A program made the translations under genes and the position numbers. DNA of 29,931 nucleotides from assembly GCA_015680685.1 (NCBI GenBank), contig MNCI01027417.1:133521-163451 (forward strand). Reading direction: 5' to 3'. Origin of the DNA: Gnetum montanum. Taxonomy: Eukaryota > Streptophyta > Gnetopsida > Gnetales > Gnetaceae. Below the pieces are notes generated by a model. The model worked only from the letters and a program-made list of their open reading frames with translations, ran no database searches and had not been told where the DNA came from. Positions 9,402 through 20,300 of this stretch are shown here, piece after piece (within the stretch, counting starts at the first letter, position 1; every line of letters begins with the position of its first letter).

Positions 9402-10700
9402 CCTCTCGCAGAATCTAAGAACAACACAACACCTTCCTACGCGCCTAACATGGGCTCCAATACAACAAGCAAATCCCACCCTCCTCCATATCCTTCACAC
9501 CAGCAATAATAATAATTTTCTCGCACACCTCAACATGAGAACTCCTCCATACAATCCTTCTTCCCCGAGGAGGATGTTTAGTTGCAGGAAAACTCGAATT
9601 TTACTCAGTCGCACGAGTAGACTTTCCCTCCATGGAAGCTCAAACTCCTTGCGAAAACGCAGGCCATTTGAACCCTACATCGTCGAAAATCTAAGCCAAA
9701 CTCCGCAGTGTGCCGTTGTCAAAGTTGATCCACTCCACCAAACAACGGTCGCTGGTTTGCCAATTGCCATCATTTGGTTTGACTAAAGTAAGAAGAGGCT
9801 GGGTAACCGCCGATCATAGCATAGCAGACAACGGCAAAACAGAAAAGATCGATATTCTGAATTATCGCTGTGCACGGAGCAAAAATAACCAAGGACGCCA
9901 AGCAAAGCATAAAGCTCGCGACGCGCTAGCGGCGACCATATGGAGGAAAAAACACCTACGCGGCAGAAAAAACAGGTGGTCTATAATCGACAAAAATATA
10001 CGTCCACTTCGCCTTATCGAGAATTAAGGCAATGCCAGGGAACCTCTGAATGAATTCCGCAGAAACGAAGCAGAAGACGATGATGCCGCCTCTGAATGAC
10101 AGGTGGCCAGCATCCGCGCGTGCGGCGACGTCTGTAAAATTTGCAGAAGCATTACGTAGTAAAACCTTTGTTTGCTTCCTCCACGTCAGCTCTTGCTTCC
10201 ATGGCGATTTCAGTGGTCACATTATCTCCTGTACGAATTTGAATATAAACCCTGGCAATAGTAGTTAGGGTTTTCGAAATCAAAGAATGAATGGTGGGCG
10301 TTCTCTTACGGCGAAAACGCAGATATCCGAAGATTCAAAAGCGGTCCAAAGGAAAAGCTAAAAAGGGCGTGGTCGTAGGAACAGCGATGGAACAGAACGA
10401 ATCCGTTATATAGAAACAACACACGGACAAGTCCAGAAAATCGAACATAAAGTAAATTTATGCACCGTACGCGTGACGCGGAGTTGACTTCCATTTCTAC
10501 TTTTTATGGTCTGCAAAACGTTGGCAATTTGCCGATGGCGTCGGGAGCCAACGCCACTCCGCTGCAAAAAACTTGGATTCCGGCTTTCCTTAATTCATAC
10601 GCTTAAATAGACGATCATACACAGATCGAGCGACGTCGCAATAACAAGGCGTGATCTCTTCATAATTGCTATCAGATTTCCATTTCGTAATTCCTACGGT
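9402..10700 (-). promoter_or_regulatory. Upstream region and probable promoter/5' UTR of the ARM-repeat gene
   Basis: This stretch is more GC-rich than the surrounding intergenic DNA, as expected near a plant promoter. On the minus strand a TATA-like CTATATAAC is at 10405-10413, almost 1 kb from the start codon, so either the 5' UTR is long or another promoter is used. On the plus strand there is a telo-box-like TTAGGGTTTT (10265-10274) and a CACGTCA element near 10181. The start of transcription cannot be fixed from the sequence alone. Confidence 0.35.
10291..10413 (+). CDS. Small basic ORF next to a telo-box (unassigned)
   Basis: A 40-codon ORF starts MVGVLLRRKRRYPKIQKR and is rich in Lys and Arg in its first 25 residues. 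It begins 17 bases after a TTAGGGTTTT telo-box, a promoter motif common in plant ribosomal and translation-related genes. I do not recognise the peptide, and no splice donor or second exon is obvious. It may be a first exon, an upstream ORF or chance. It overlaps the likely promoter of the ARM gene on the opposite strand. Confidence 0.2.
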   Translation: MVGVLLRRKRRYPKIQKRSKGKAKKGVVVGTAMEQNESVI

Positions 10701-11343
10701 TTCATCTGCAATTCTACACAATTTGTTAATTGTTATTAATGGCCCTTCGTTCGACAAATTCAACGATCTCTCATCTTGCATTTAAATGTTTAGAGCGGCA
10801 CGACATTGCATATCGGCTAATCATACAAAAGTTCTTGATACTGTCTCTCTCTCTCTTCGTTTACGCAAAAAATGATGCTTTACCTGACGCGATTTCGTAA
10901 TTATTGCTGCTCTATTGACAGGGACCGGACTGATGCACATGTTTTTGAACGTTTCCGTTTGCCACGCCCGCGTTGCGATACGAATTTGAATGCTTAAAAA
11001 AAACTGAACTGTTTGCAATCAAGCACCGCCGCGGCGGGCAATTCATCTGAGTCGCCAATTTTTTGGGTGGATGAAAATTAACTCGGTTAAATACAGCGTT
11101 GGTGTTTTCAATTGTTCGTGTTTTGCTGTGTACCGCGTAATTTGGCTTCCGGTTTTGGAATACTTGAAAGAAGAGATGGTTGAATGGTATTTTTCGTTCA
11201 ACTTCTCGTTTGGTGGACCAAATCACATCTTACGCGTTTGCATAAATGTTTATGTCGCTATCATGGGGGAATGATGTATTGTATTGTTTGCCCTTTGCAG
11301 TGTCATGCAAGGAATTCAATGAAATCCTAATAGGAACGTATTA

Positions 11344-11455
11344 ATGAGGTGTTGGCTTAATGGTAAAATTCTCTAAGTGATAGGTTTAATTTTGGTAAGC
11401 AATCATGAATTATAAATTTTTAAGTGGATATCTTGGAGTGGTACATGAACAACTA
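11344..11455 (+). mobile_element. SINE-like element, 3'-incomplete copy
   Basis: The head GAGGTGTTGGCTTAATGGT is A-box-like. AGGTTTAATTTT lies in the B-box position, followed by GCAATCATGAATTATAAA, parallel to the copy at 2945-3059. Its first bases GGTGTTGG are exactly complementary to the CCAACACC end of fuller copies. Its own 3' end is not preserved. Confidence 0.6.
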
Positions 11456-12230
11456 TTGCCATGGAACAAAAACGAACCAAACATGAACACAATGATCAAC
11501 ATAGGATGCCAACTGAGAATCCACCGCCAACCATAGTGGGACCTCAAAGCATTGGCCACTCCTAGGCCATCAGTATCTGGCATGGCTAGGGCTACTGTTC
11601 TATGTCATCCACTAACCCAATATTCGTAGGGTCTAGGATGGACCACTGTCCTTTGTTAGTGCTCACCCAACATTGAGAAGCAAACAAATCATGATGTACC
11701 AAGCTCCACCATAGCAAAGGTACTCATAAATCCACAACCCAATGTTGGGATTTCGAGACCAAAGTAACCAATTCATGAAGGCCTCAAAAGCACACATCTT
11801 CCTGATAGACATAGTGCTCACAAAATCAACTAAGGTCACCACTAGCCGCATCTTTGTACCTATGTTGCCGGCAAGACCGAGACAACAACTCAAAAACAAA
11901 GGAGTTAATAGGAACATGATTAGCACATATACAACCATCAAGCACGATCACACGATAGAGAATATCAACCTCATAACACCATAGAGAGCAAGACCTCAAC
12001 AACACACATAGAGATTAATCATGCAAAACATGATGGGTCAATTAGATAAACTCACACAAAAGAATTTATCATGAGGCACACCAAAAGAGCAAGAGAATTA
12101 GAACACTCAAAATTCCAAGATTCGCATACAACGATTTGAATTTCCTTGTTTGCATAGGGTACATCACCAATAAGGTATTGTTTGCCTAATTAGAGCATGT
12201 AACTTGTGGTCTACAAGTTACAAGTTCAAG

Positions 12231-12384
12231 CATATTTGCAATAAGGTGTTAGCCTAGTAGTATGAATCCTGATATGGCAACCCCCAATCACATATTCAAT
12301 TCTATTAGGTAGCATTAAGTTATAAGCTTCTATAAATCTTAGGGTGTTCCTATGTTTCAATTATTTTAGGTTCCAACACCCCCC
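12231..12384 (+). mobile_element. SINE-like element with 12-bp target-site duplication
   Basis: This is the best-bounded copy in the cluster, 154 bp between perfect 12-bp direct repeats TACAAGTTCAAG at 12219-12230 and 12385-12396. The head contains GGTGTTAGCCTAGTAGT (A-box-like), then ATTCAATTCT (B-box-like), GCATTAAGTTATAAGC and TCTTAGGGTGTT. The 3' end reads TTTTAGGTTCCAACACC followed by a short C run. There is no poly(A) tail. Flanking duplications of this length indicate insertion by target-primed reverse transcription. Confidence 0.82.
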
Positions 12385-12469
12385 TACAAGTTCAAGAATG
12401 GGTGTTGAAAAGTGATAAAAATTTTATTAGGATTGGGATCTTCCTCCCTGCTAACAATTAATGTTTTCA

Positions 12470-12616
12470 TTTATTTTTTCAAAGTATTAATTGTAAGGCT
12501 CATGAGTAGATAGTTCTAAAATTGGAAAGTTTTTTCTTTCCATATGTTTTTTTTTCAATGATGCCTACTAAGTGTCACTCATTATAAATATTTTTTTGGT
12601 GTCCAACACCCCCACA
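12470..12616 (+). mobile_element. SINE-like remnant (3' half)
   Basis: Degenerate sequence whose 3' end GGTGTCCAACACCCCC matches the family end. The upstream half is too diverged to place the A and B boxes. It is assigned mainly from the terminal motif and its position in the cluster. Confidence 0.4.
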
Positions 12617-13059
12617 AATTCAATTCCAAGAGGTATGTTTGTACCCTAAAATATATATTCATGACTATGACATAAACCATCTACCATGATAATCAAATAA
12701 GATGAAGGCACCAAGATGAGGAGCCATGACCATAGTCTACTTTAGTGGTCAACCCATTATAGATGGGATAAAGTCACCAAGATGATAAGTTGTCACCATC
12801 ACATACCATAATGTTCAGCCCACCATAAATGACATCAAGATGATAATATACATAAATGGGATAAAGGCTTGGCATAATTTTCCTATTTTGACATTTTTAT
12901 AACTGTCCATGCTACAAACTCATTAAATCATATTAGTAGGGCTGTTCAATCATGCTAAGCACTCCTTCCAAAATAACTGTACAATTCCTACTTCACATGG
13001 TTAAGTATGACTAAAGGATAAATAGCCACATTCCTTAAACAACATTAATTGCAAGACTA

Positions 13060-13190
13060 ATAGATAGGAGTGAGAACTAAGCTATTGATTTGAAAACTCC
13101 AAGTCATGAGTTAGATTCTACTAATCAATGTTTTATAAATTGTAACGTAACTATATTATAATTATTTCAGGGTTCCAACACCCCTCCTCC
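13060..13190 (+). mobile_element. SINE-like element, diverged copy
   Basis: It contains AACTCCAAGTCATGAGTTAGATTC (B-box region), CAATGTTTTATAAATT, and a 3' end TTTCAGGGTTCCAACACCCC. The order and spacing are like the copy at 12231-12384. The 5' A-box region is weak and no clear target-site duplication remains. Confidence 0.6.
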
Positions 13191-13726
13191 AAGCATTACT
13201 TTAAGCTTAAGGCCTTTCATAAATCACTAACACTTTGGGGCAAGCTTCTTCTCCCTTCTTATGTAATTTTAGTAATTTTTCTTATAAATTATATAATATA
13301 TAAAATAAGGATCAATTTTAATTCTGTGGAGTTAAATTTAAACGAATTCACCATCATATTATTCAATACAAAGCTTGAGTTCCCACACATGCCGCTATTG
13401 TATACAATTGCTCATAATGCTACAAATCTTCAAAAAGATCAAAAGGGACCAATAGATAATTGTGACAACATTGGTGGCAATAATTTATCCTAGGTTAAGG
13501 AATTTTACAAAAGCTTGTATACAAAAATGATTTAATATTAAACTTTTTTGCTAATGAAATGGTATTCAGTCGATTCAATATTAAATTTAGGCTTTAAGTT
13601 TTGATTAGAAAGTATATGAATTAGGTTGATTATGTCTTTGGTGTTTATCTTTATTATTCATTTAAACTCTAACCATATGATGAGTGTAAAAAATATGCCA
13701 AACTATAACAATAGGCAAAACTATAA

Positions 13727-13800
13727 CAATCAGGTATTACCTTAGTGATCAAGAGTTTTGGTTTTATAACCCGAGATCACAGGCTTCACAGGTTCCAATC
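13727..13800 (+). mobile_element. Possible SINE head (tRNA-like A and B boxes)
   Basis: ATTACCTTAGTGATCAAGAG resembles an A box and CAGGTTCCAATC a B box, with tRNA-like spacing. No family 3' end follows, so this is only a partial and uncertain match. Confidence 0.3.
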
Positions 13801-13935
13801 AACTGAGGAATCCACTGAGCAACACAAATAGATTATTCTGGCTTCATAAAAACCTTCTTGATGAAATGTTAGTTGACAACAGAGACGGACCAAGCTGAAA
13901 TGGCAATGAAAAACTTGAAACAGGTATATTAAAAA

Positions 13936-13941
13936 TTTATT
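13936..13941 (-). terminator. Candidate poly(A) signal of IPT9
   Basis: AATAAA on the minus strand lies about 320 bases after the IPT9 stop codon, inside a T-rich context. This is a reasonable 3' UTR length for a plant gene, but AATAAA is frequent in such AT-rich DNA. Confidence 0.35.
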
Positions 13942-14259
13942 ACATTAATGGCTAAGCTGGCTTAAATAGAGCTTGTGCGCGTAAGGTCAACAGAGAGACG
14001 CTGAGCTCGCTCTTTATTTAATTGCACTTGTTCTTATGACAAAAAAGGCCACACGTATATGCGGTTATAACATTTACTTTGTTTTTGTTTTTCCACGTTA
14101 CAGACATGATTAAAGGATGATCTAGTCGAAATCCTTCAAAAACGGATTAACTGAATTAAACCTAGAAACTTCACATTCTCTGCTTATACATTTGAGTAAA
14201 CTTCGTCCGGTCAGATACAAAAGCATAACAAAAATGCTTTGCCCAGATACTGTGCAAAA

Positions 14260-14332
14260 CTATGTACTGGTACTCTGAGTCAACTTTATCCACTCTAAGA
14301 CTGGAGCGCATTCTGTTGTTTTGACAAAATGC
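14260..14332 (-). CDS. IPT9: IPT9 terminal exon j (HFVKTTECAPVLEWIK)
   Basis: 73 bp including the TAG stop at 14260-14262, after an acceptor TTGAACAG and an intron of only 87 bp. It encodes HFVKTTECAPVLEWIKLTQS. The first Cys of the Arabidopsis HFVGCEDC is Thr here; the VLEWI core is kept. Confidence 0.88.
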
Positions 14333-17300
14333 CTGTTCAAATATATCCATTAGTTTTTTTTCAAAGGCAAATTTTCGATAGCATAAAAATGTACATTAAA
14401 AATCACATCGATCTTATACCTGTTTTCAGTATGGTATCGTTTTAAATCTTTTTGATCTGCATCACTGGTAGCTTTGCTGGATAGAACTGACTTATCTAAC
14501 AATGCATTCATTGAACCTTTGTATGCATCTGAAATCACTTCTATCAGCCTGCCCTGTAATTAATTGAAAAAAAAAGTACGTAAATTTACAGTTTTCATTT
14601 GAAATCAATTCAAAAAGAAGTGGACGATGATAGTGCACACTCACTATATACCTTTTAAAAAACATATTTGTAAATGTTCCAATGAAAAGCATGTTCAGAA
14701 CAGTCACATATAAGAATAGAATCCTTTACAACAGGGGGCATGAACTCTTTACAATGTGGGAGAGTTACAGAAGTGTAGCTGTTTATGAAACTACGAAGTC
14801 ACACGCTATTGTATTAGGCCTTCTAGGAGATATTTAACCTCCTCGAGACTTACCAGATTTGACACCTTAATCTATGACTGGTAACTTTGGGTATTAGCAA
14901 TATTATAGACGACCCTGCAAGTTGGCCCAATATATGATTAACCATCTTGAGGTTTAGAAGCTCCATCCTGACCCCCACCTAAACCGAAAAGCTTGGAATC
15001 TCAAGGTCAATCAAGATGGGCTTATAGACAACAAAATCAACTAAATAGGATATGAAGCTAGTTCGGTTTTAGTTAGGATCTGATAAACAATGGCTAGATC
15101 TCCGCAGAACTCCCTAAACTTGAACCTGTAACTTATAAGATGCAAGTCACACACCTTAACGAATATGAACAGGTGTGTATTGTTTCTACAAACTAGAATA
15201 TTTCGGCTAGAAACAAGGAAAGGAAAATTACACCGATTTATTCATCAAAAATGGATTTCATGTAGCAGCTGGAGTAATGTACATCTAGTTCGTCATATGA
15301 AAATCAAAATGTTACTCAAGAGAAAGTGGATACCAACCAGTGGTTGTGAAGCATCAAGCCAATGAAATAATGGTTCATTGCGAAACCATATGACTTGTCG
15401 CCTTGCATAGTTCCTGAAATAAGAAGAAACCATCATGAAATGAGAAAAGATAAAACGAATTTCAATTTACTTACAAAAGTTCCGTTCTACTTTAGATTAT
15501 CAAATTTAGTACACACAACAGGTAACTGATAGGCTGAATTACTTTATGTATAAACAAATTAAAAGAATGTTCAAAAGATTGGAAAGTTTGCATAATAATG
15601 CATAAGATTAATTATTGTTCAATTCAGTCAGCTTAAAATTAAATAACAAAGTACTTGGTCTTAAATCATCAAAATGAACACTTTGAAGTTCAAAATGATT
15701 AAGAAAATCGGCGAGTTCTTGTCTTCTAATGGGAAAGCCCAGGCCTGAAACTTGGCCTATGAAGTTTATGGATCTTGCTTCAACGAGCTTCACTTTTGAT
15801 GATCTTCTTGATGTTAATGAGATCTGATGATATCAGCAAGATGGAATTCTAGATGCTACGAAACTGATTAGAGTCATATAAAATGCTTCAAACTGAAACA
15901 AATAATAAATGATACAACGATAATGGATGAAAGAAAGCCTTCTATTTGCTTCAAATGCTTCTTATCAGATGTGCATAGAGCACAAGACAAGTTTAAATAG
16001 ATTTTTGGGGGCTCTAACCCTCGTACAAACCAAACCCAGGTGTACAGCCTAAGAAACTCCATGGTGGACTAGAATTAAGTATCGTTAAAAATAGACCCAA
16101 ACAAGACACTAAGTGAAACTGGACGAGCCCTTGAAGGAATATAGTGATGGCAATACATGAGAGAACGCCAAGCAGCCAAAACATATGGTACAAACATAGG
16201 GATGGTTGACACTTGTCCAACGGAAATCTATGCTTTAAATAGGAAATCTATTCAGAGTAGACTAAATTTTATGACATTTCCTAGATGTTGGAAAGATGAA
16301 AAGGAATGGACTGATATCCCGAGATGATTATTTCATGTCTCTTGATAATCTATCGGGTCTCACGACACTTATAGTTGTACCTCAAATCTGGTATTTTCAT
16401 TAATAAAGATAAAAAATGTTGGAAAGAAAATTTTTGAACAAGAACATCAAACAGCCTCCCACGAAATTTTGGTTTTATTGCTGTCTTGCTGTTTGTCGGA
16501 CATGTGGCTCTTCCTGCTTTGTAACAACTTACAACTTTTGAATTAATTTTCATTTAATAAAATCAGTTTTAGAACATAAGTTTTCTTTTGAACTTTGAAA
16601 ATTAAAAAGAAAGAAAGAAAGAAAGAAAAACAACCACCCGTCTGTTGACAGAAAATAGATAATGCATTTGTAGCAAAAGAAAATAAGTTCTTATTAATGC
16701 TTCGTAAAAATACAGGTTAAAATTCTGAGAGGGTGTCCATTGTTTATAGCCACATGGTCAGGCCAGTCGTACGTTACTCAAGAGCGAGGCCCTCCTTGTC
16801 CTATTCACCGTTGCTAACCTTGCTGCGTATCACCAGGTTTAATTTGCCTTATTTAACTGCCCGACGAGTCACCTCTTGGGGTCATGACCGTTAGTATCGT
16901 ATTTTACACCTAGCTTAACAATGGTTCATTACAACATAACATAATGATCTACATTCTCATTTTCTCGACTCTTGGGTAATAGTTATATAGTAAATTCATT
17001 TACTAGCATCGAGTAGCTCAACGGAGAATACTTACTCTCTAGCATAATATTAATAACTCTAATTTTCTATTTTTTAAAATAGTAAATTGTTCATGCTGAC
17101 CTATTACCTTAACACAGCTTGGACTATTATCGTGACAGCCATATTTGCGTGCTTATTAATTATAATGGCGATGTTATTATACAAATGAATCTTGATACAG
17201 CTAATAAATAGATTATACGTTGCTTTAACAGAATCACATGCATATTGGATAATGTATTTTCTTTAAGGTTCTCCATCATTATTTACAGAGAAAAACAGAG

Positions 17301-20300
17301 GAAGTAAAAAACAAAAGGGCCAGCACCCAGAGGCTCAATGCTTAGAGGGTTGGTAGATCAGCAAGAGCCTAACGTCTTTGCAATGCCCAAGCTTGAACCA
17401 TAAACAAGCACCTCACCATCACTCCAAATGATGGCCCTAGAGAACAAAAACAAAAAACCTATATAATAAATCAAAATTATAATATCTCACCTAGATGACG
17501 TTTGAAAATCTGACAGAAACTGAACAAATTCATTCTCTGAACAAACACCTCCAGCTTTTCTGCAATTATGTAGAAATTTCATAGCCTGCCATAAACCCAA
17601 GATAAAATCACATAAATTATGGTCTGAAAAGAGCTGCTTCAACCTAATCAAATGATACCACAAATCTCCAAAACACCCTTAAAATAAATAAATAAAATAA
17701 CTGGCATTCTTATTTAAAAAAAACATAAATTTTGAAAATAGAAGCGTAAGCCATACAACCCAATAACTCTTGCCTATATCCTCGATACACATTGAATTCG
17801 TTTGCATATTTTTGGCATGAAGTAATGCCAACATTTTAAATGATGGGCAAAATATAAAACAAAGACAAAGATGGAACGAAGGACGCTAACTTTAGGGAAT
17901 TATGTCAGAATCACTTAGTTTGTGAATACATTTTGGCTTTATGTGAGAAAATTTGCCGAGATACTCTTGGGCAAGCCAAATTTAACAAGATATAAATTTT
18001 CATCAAAACCTAAGAAGGCACCTCATCATAGAGCCGAAAGTGGCCTGGGAAGTGGAATCTCAGCTGGGTCTCAGCCATTTGCATGTTTTGACTGGAACTT
18101 TCAGCTTGAATAGTTTTGTGATTTTGTGCACCACTACAGATACAGATCACCAGGAAAATTTGTGTTTGCCTGTTGTGTATGCCTTGGAAGTGACCATGTC
18201 TTCCCAAACTCCTAAAGGTATTTAGGTGCATGGGAACATGTTTCAAGTGCATAGCTATGACTTTTGTTCCTTTAAATATTTGAGTTGAATAAAACTTGAC
18301 ATACGAAGATAATTATGTTTCTCAGACACGCTAACTTTTCAGCTATAAATGACATTGAATAAAAGCATCTAATTGCAACAGCCGGATAATGGAATAAGTA
18401 TTAGGTCGTCCAAAGATCATATAATGAAGCTAATTTGTATTTTCTTTACCAGCTTAGCCTAATGCCATAGTAAATCAGTTACGTTTTAAAGACAAATCAC
18501 ACAACCAGAGAAAAATATAGCCATAAGAATAAATTAAAGCATACCTGTTGATAACCAATTGCTCGGGATGCGCAGGTTGTATTTGGACAAATCCCCATAT
18601 CCAAAAGCCATGAAGCTTCTGCTAGAAGTCCACTGCATTCTAAAAATAATCAATGGAATTCTGGATTTCAGAAATTAGTATCCATGCATAATGAATGAGG
18701 GCATCTAAGTAAATGATAGCATATATCTTCATTCAGAGTATTGTAAAGCTGACCAGAACTGCATTACTTAATCTTCTTCTAATTTCCTGCCGATCAAAAT
18801 CTCAAAAACACTGCCACTAGTGCGCATCCCAATCTAATTTATAATGTTTTGTATCGTACCAAGATGAACCTGCCTAACCCCAATTACCATGTGCTTAATT
18901 TTGTCTTTAATGAAGTCCAGGTGCTACGCAACAGAAAAACAGAGTGTGTTTCTGAACACCATTTCTAACATGTGAAGCAGCAATAAATCGTTGCCAGTAG
19001 TATTACAAACCTACTTGTAAAGCATGCTAGGTTTGGTCATAGAGTGTTTGGTTATTGGTTCTGTTTCATGGTACCTATGTTGACGCCAAATTTGGTGGCA
19101 GAAATTTTCATAGTCTAGATGGTAATGTTTGATGAGGCGAACAGCAAGGAGTTGCTCTTTTGTCAGGAAAAAATGTTAACATTTCTGTGTCTGAAAACTT
19201 TAGATCACCTTCTCACCGGTCTTAATTCAGTATTGATATACAGATGTCATACCAAAGGTTCTTTAGACGTTGTAGCTTCAACTCATAACTTCTTGTCAAT
19301 TTTTGAAATCTGTATTTAGATGTATCCATCGTGCTTTTTGCATTCTGAGATGTGGAACCTACATGTTATACAATTCATGCTATGTGTTTAAACCCAAACG
19401 ACTGGTACAACTTAATGCTACAGGGGATTGGGGCAGTTGCCTACAACAAGATGTGAAATTTAAAGAGATACAATGCAGGCCTTCCTCCTATTTATTTAAA
19501 TATTTAATACAAACACTTCGCAAAGTACGTTCACATGATGTCTTTTCAACATTTCCATATTTTCCGTTTAAATAAACAAGCAATATTTTTGAAAGAAAAA
19601 AATTTTAATTTTTGAAATTCATAACGCATTGTTAAGGTGAAGACTCTTCTGCCAAGCAACTTATTAAATACAAATACACCAGTTCTTGTTATCAGCATTA
19701 TTTTAACTTTTCCACTTTATTTTAACTACTAAATAAATCAGTTTAAATTTCAGCCGTTAATTAACATCTAATCATGCCACATTATCTGAGATTACTGTTT
19801 TAATGTTGCTACAAAAAATTCAAACCTTGCACACCACATCACCTTTAACCATTTCTTCACAGCGCTGATCAATAATTTGATATAAGGAAGTTCTTTTACG
19901 TGAGAGAAAAATGCAGAGAAAGTCAAAATCTGACTCTACAGAATTGGTGGATACTACATTTTCTTCTGTCTGTGTACAAATGCTGGAAGAAAGTATATGA
20001 CATGCTGTCTCCTTAAATTTTTCAAATGGCAAAGGAAAGGCTTTCTTAGGAACACCTGCAGCCTGTGATTGAAGGATGAATAAAATTACATTTCAAGACA
20101 TAAAAAGATTACTATTGCAAACAGAATAACAAATTTATACATTGTAGAGATTAGAATTTAGATAATAAATCAGTGATTTAAACTTTTTTGATCAATGGCT
20201 TGTTACAAATTTTCTAACCTTGATTATTTCTAATGCACGGCGTAGTCGATACCAGTCATTGCGAGCAACACTGCAGGCATTTGGATCCCCAGCCTTCAGG

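Larger units (their letters stand above)
10701..13930. other. Intergenic region between the ARM gene and IPT9
   Basis: No protein-coding gene is recognised. The left part has a TC microsatellite (about 10843-10856) and a perfect 12-bp palindrome CCGCCGCGGCGG (11026-11037). The part from 11344 to about 13800 is AT-rich and holds a cluster of SINE-like copies. The segment 11460-12000 is complex but matches nothing I can name. Confidence 0.6.
14554..17490 (-). other. IPT9 introns on both sides of exon h (784 and 2077 bp)
   Basis: AT-rich intron sequence at 14554-15337 and 15414-17490. An (AAAG)n microsatellite lies at about 16604-16630 and a SINE-like copy at 17311-17440. I see no gene or intact mobile element in the rest. 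Confidence 0.7.

Noticed and set aside
9402-9479. A GTG start 26 codons upstream of the ARM gene ATG
   Set aside because: Plant nuclear genes rarely start at GTG. The ATG at 9401 is the first in-frame ATG and gives a length typical of the family.
19820-19842. Alternative donor for IPT9 exon e after GVVCKV-like codons
   Set aside because: Using AAG|GTTTGA puts the next exon out of frame, while AAAG|GTGATG gives a length-perfect match to Arabidopsis IPT9.
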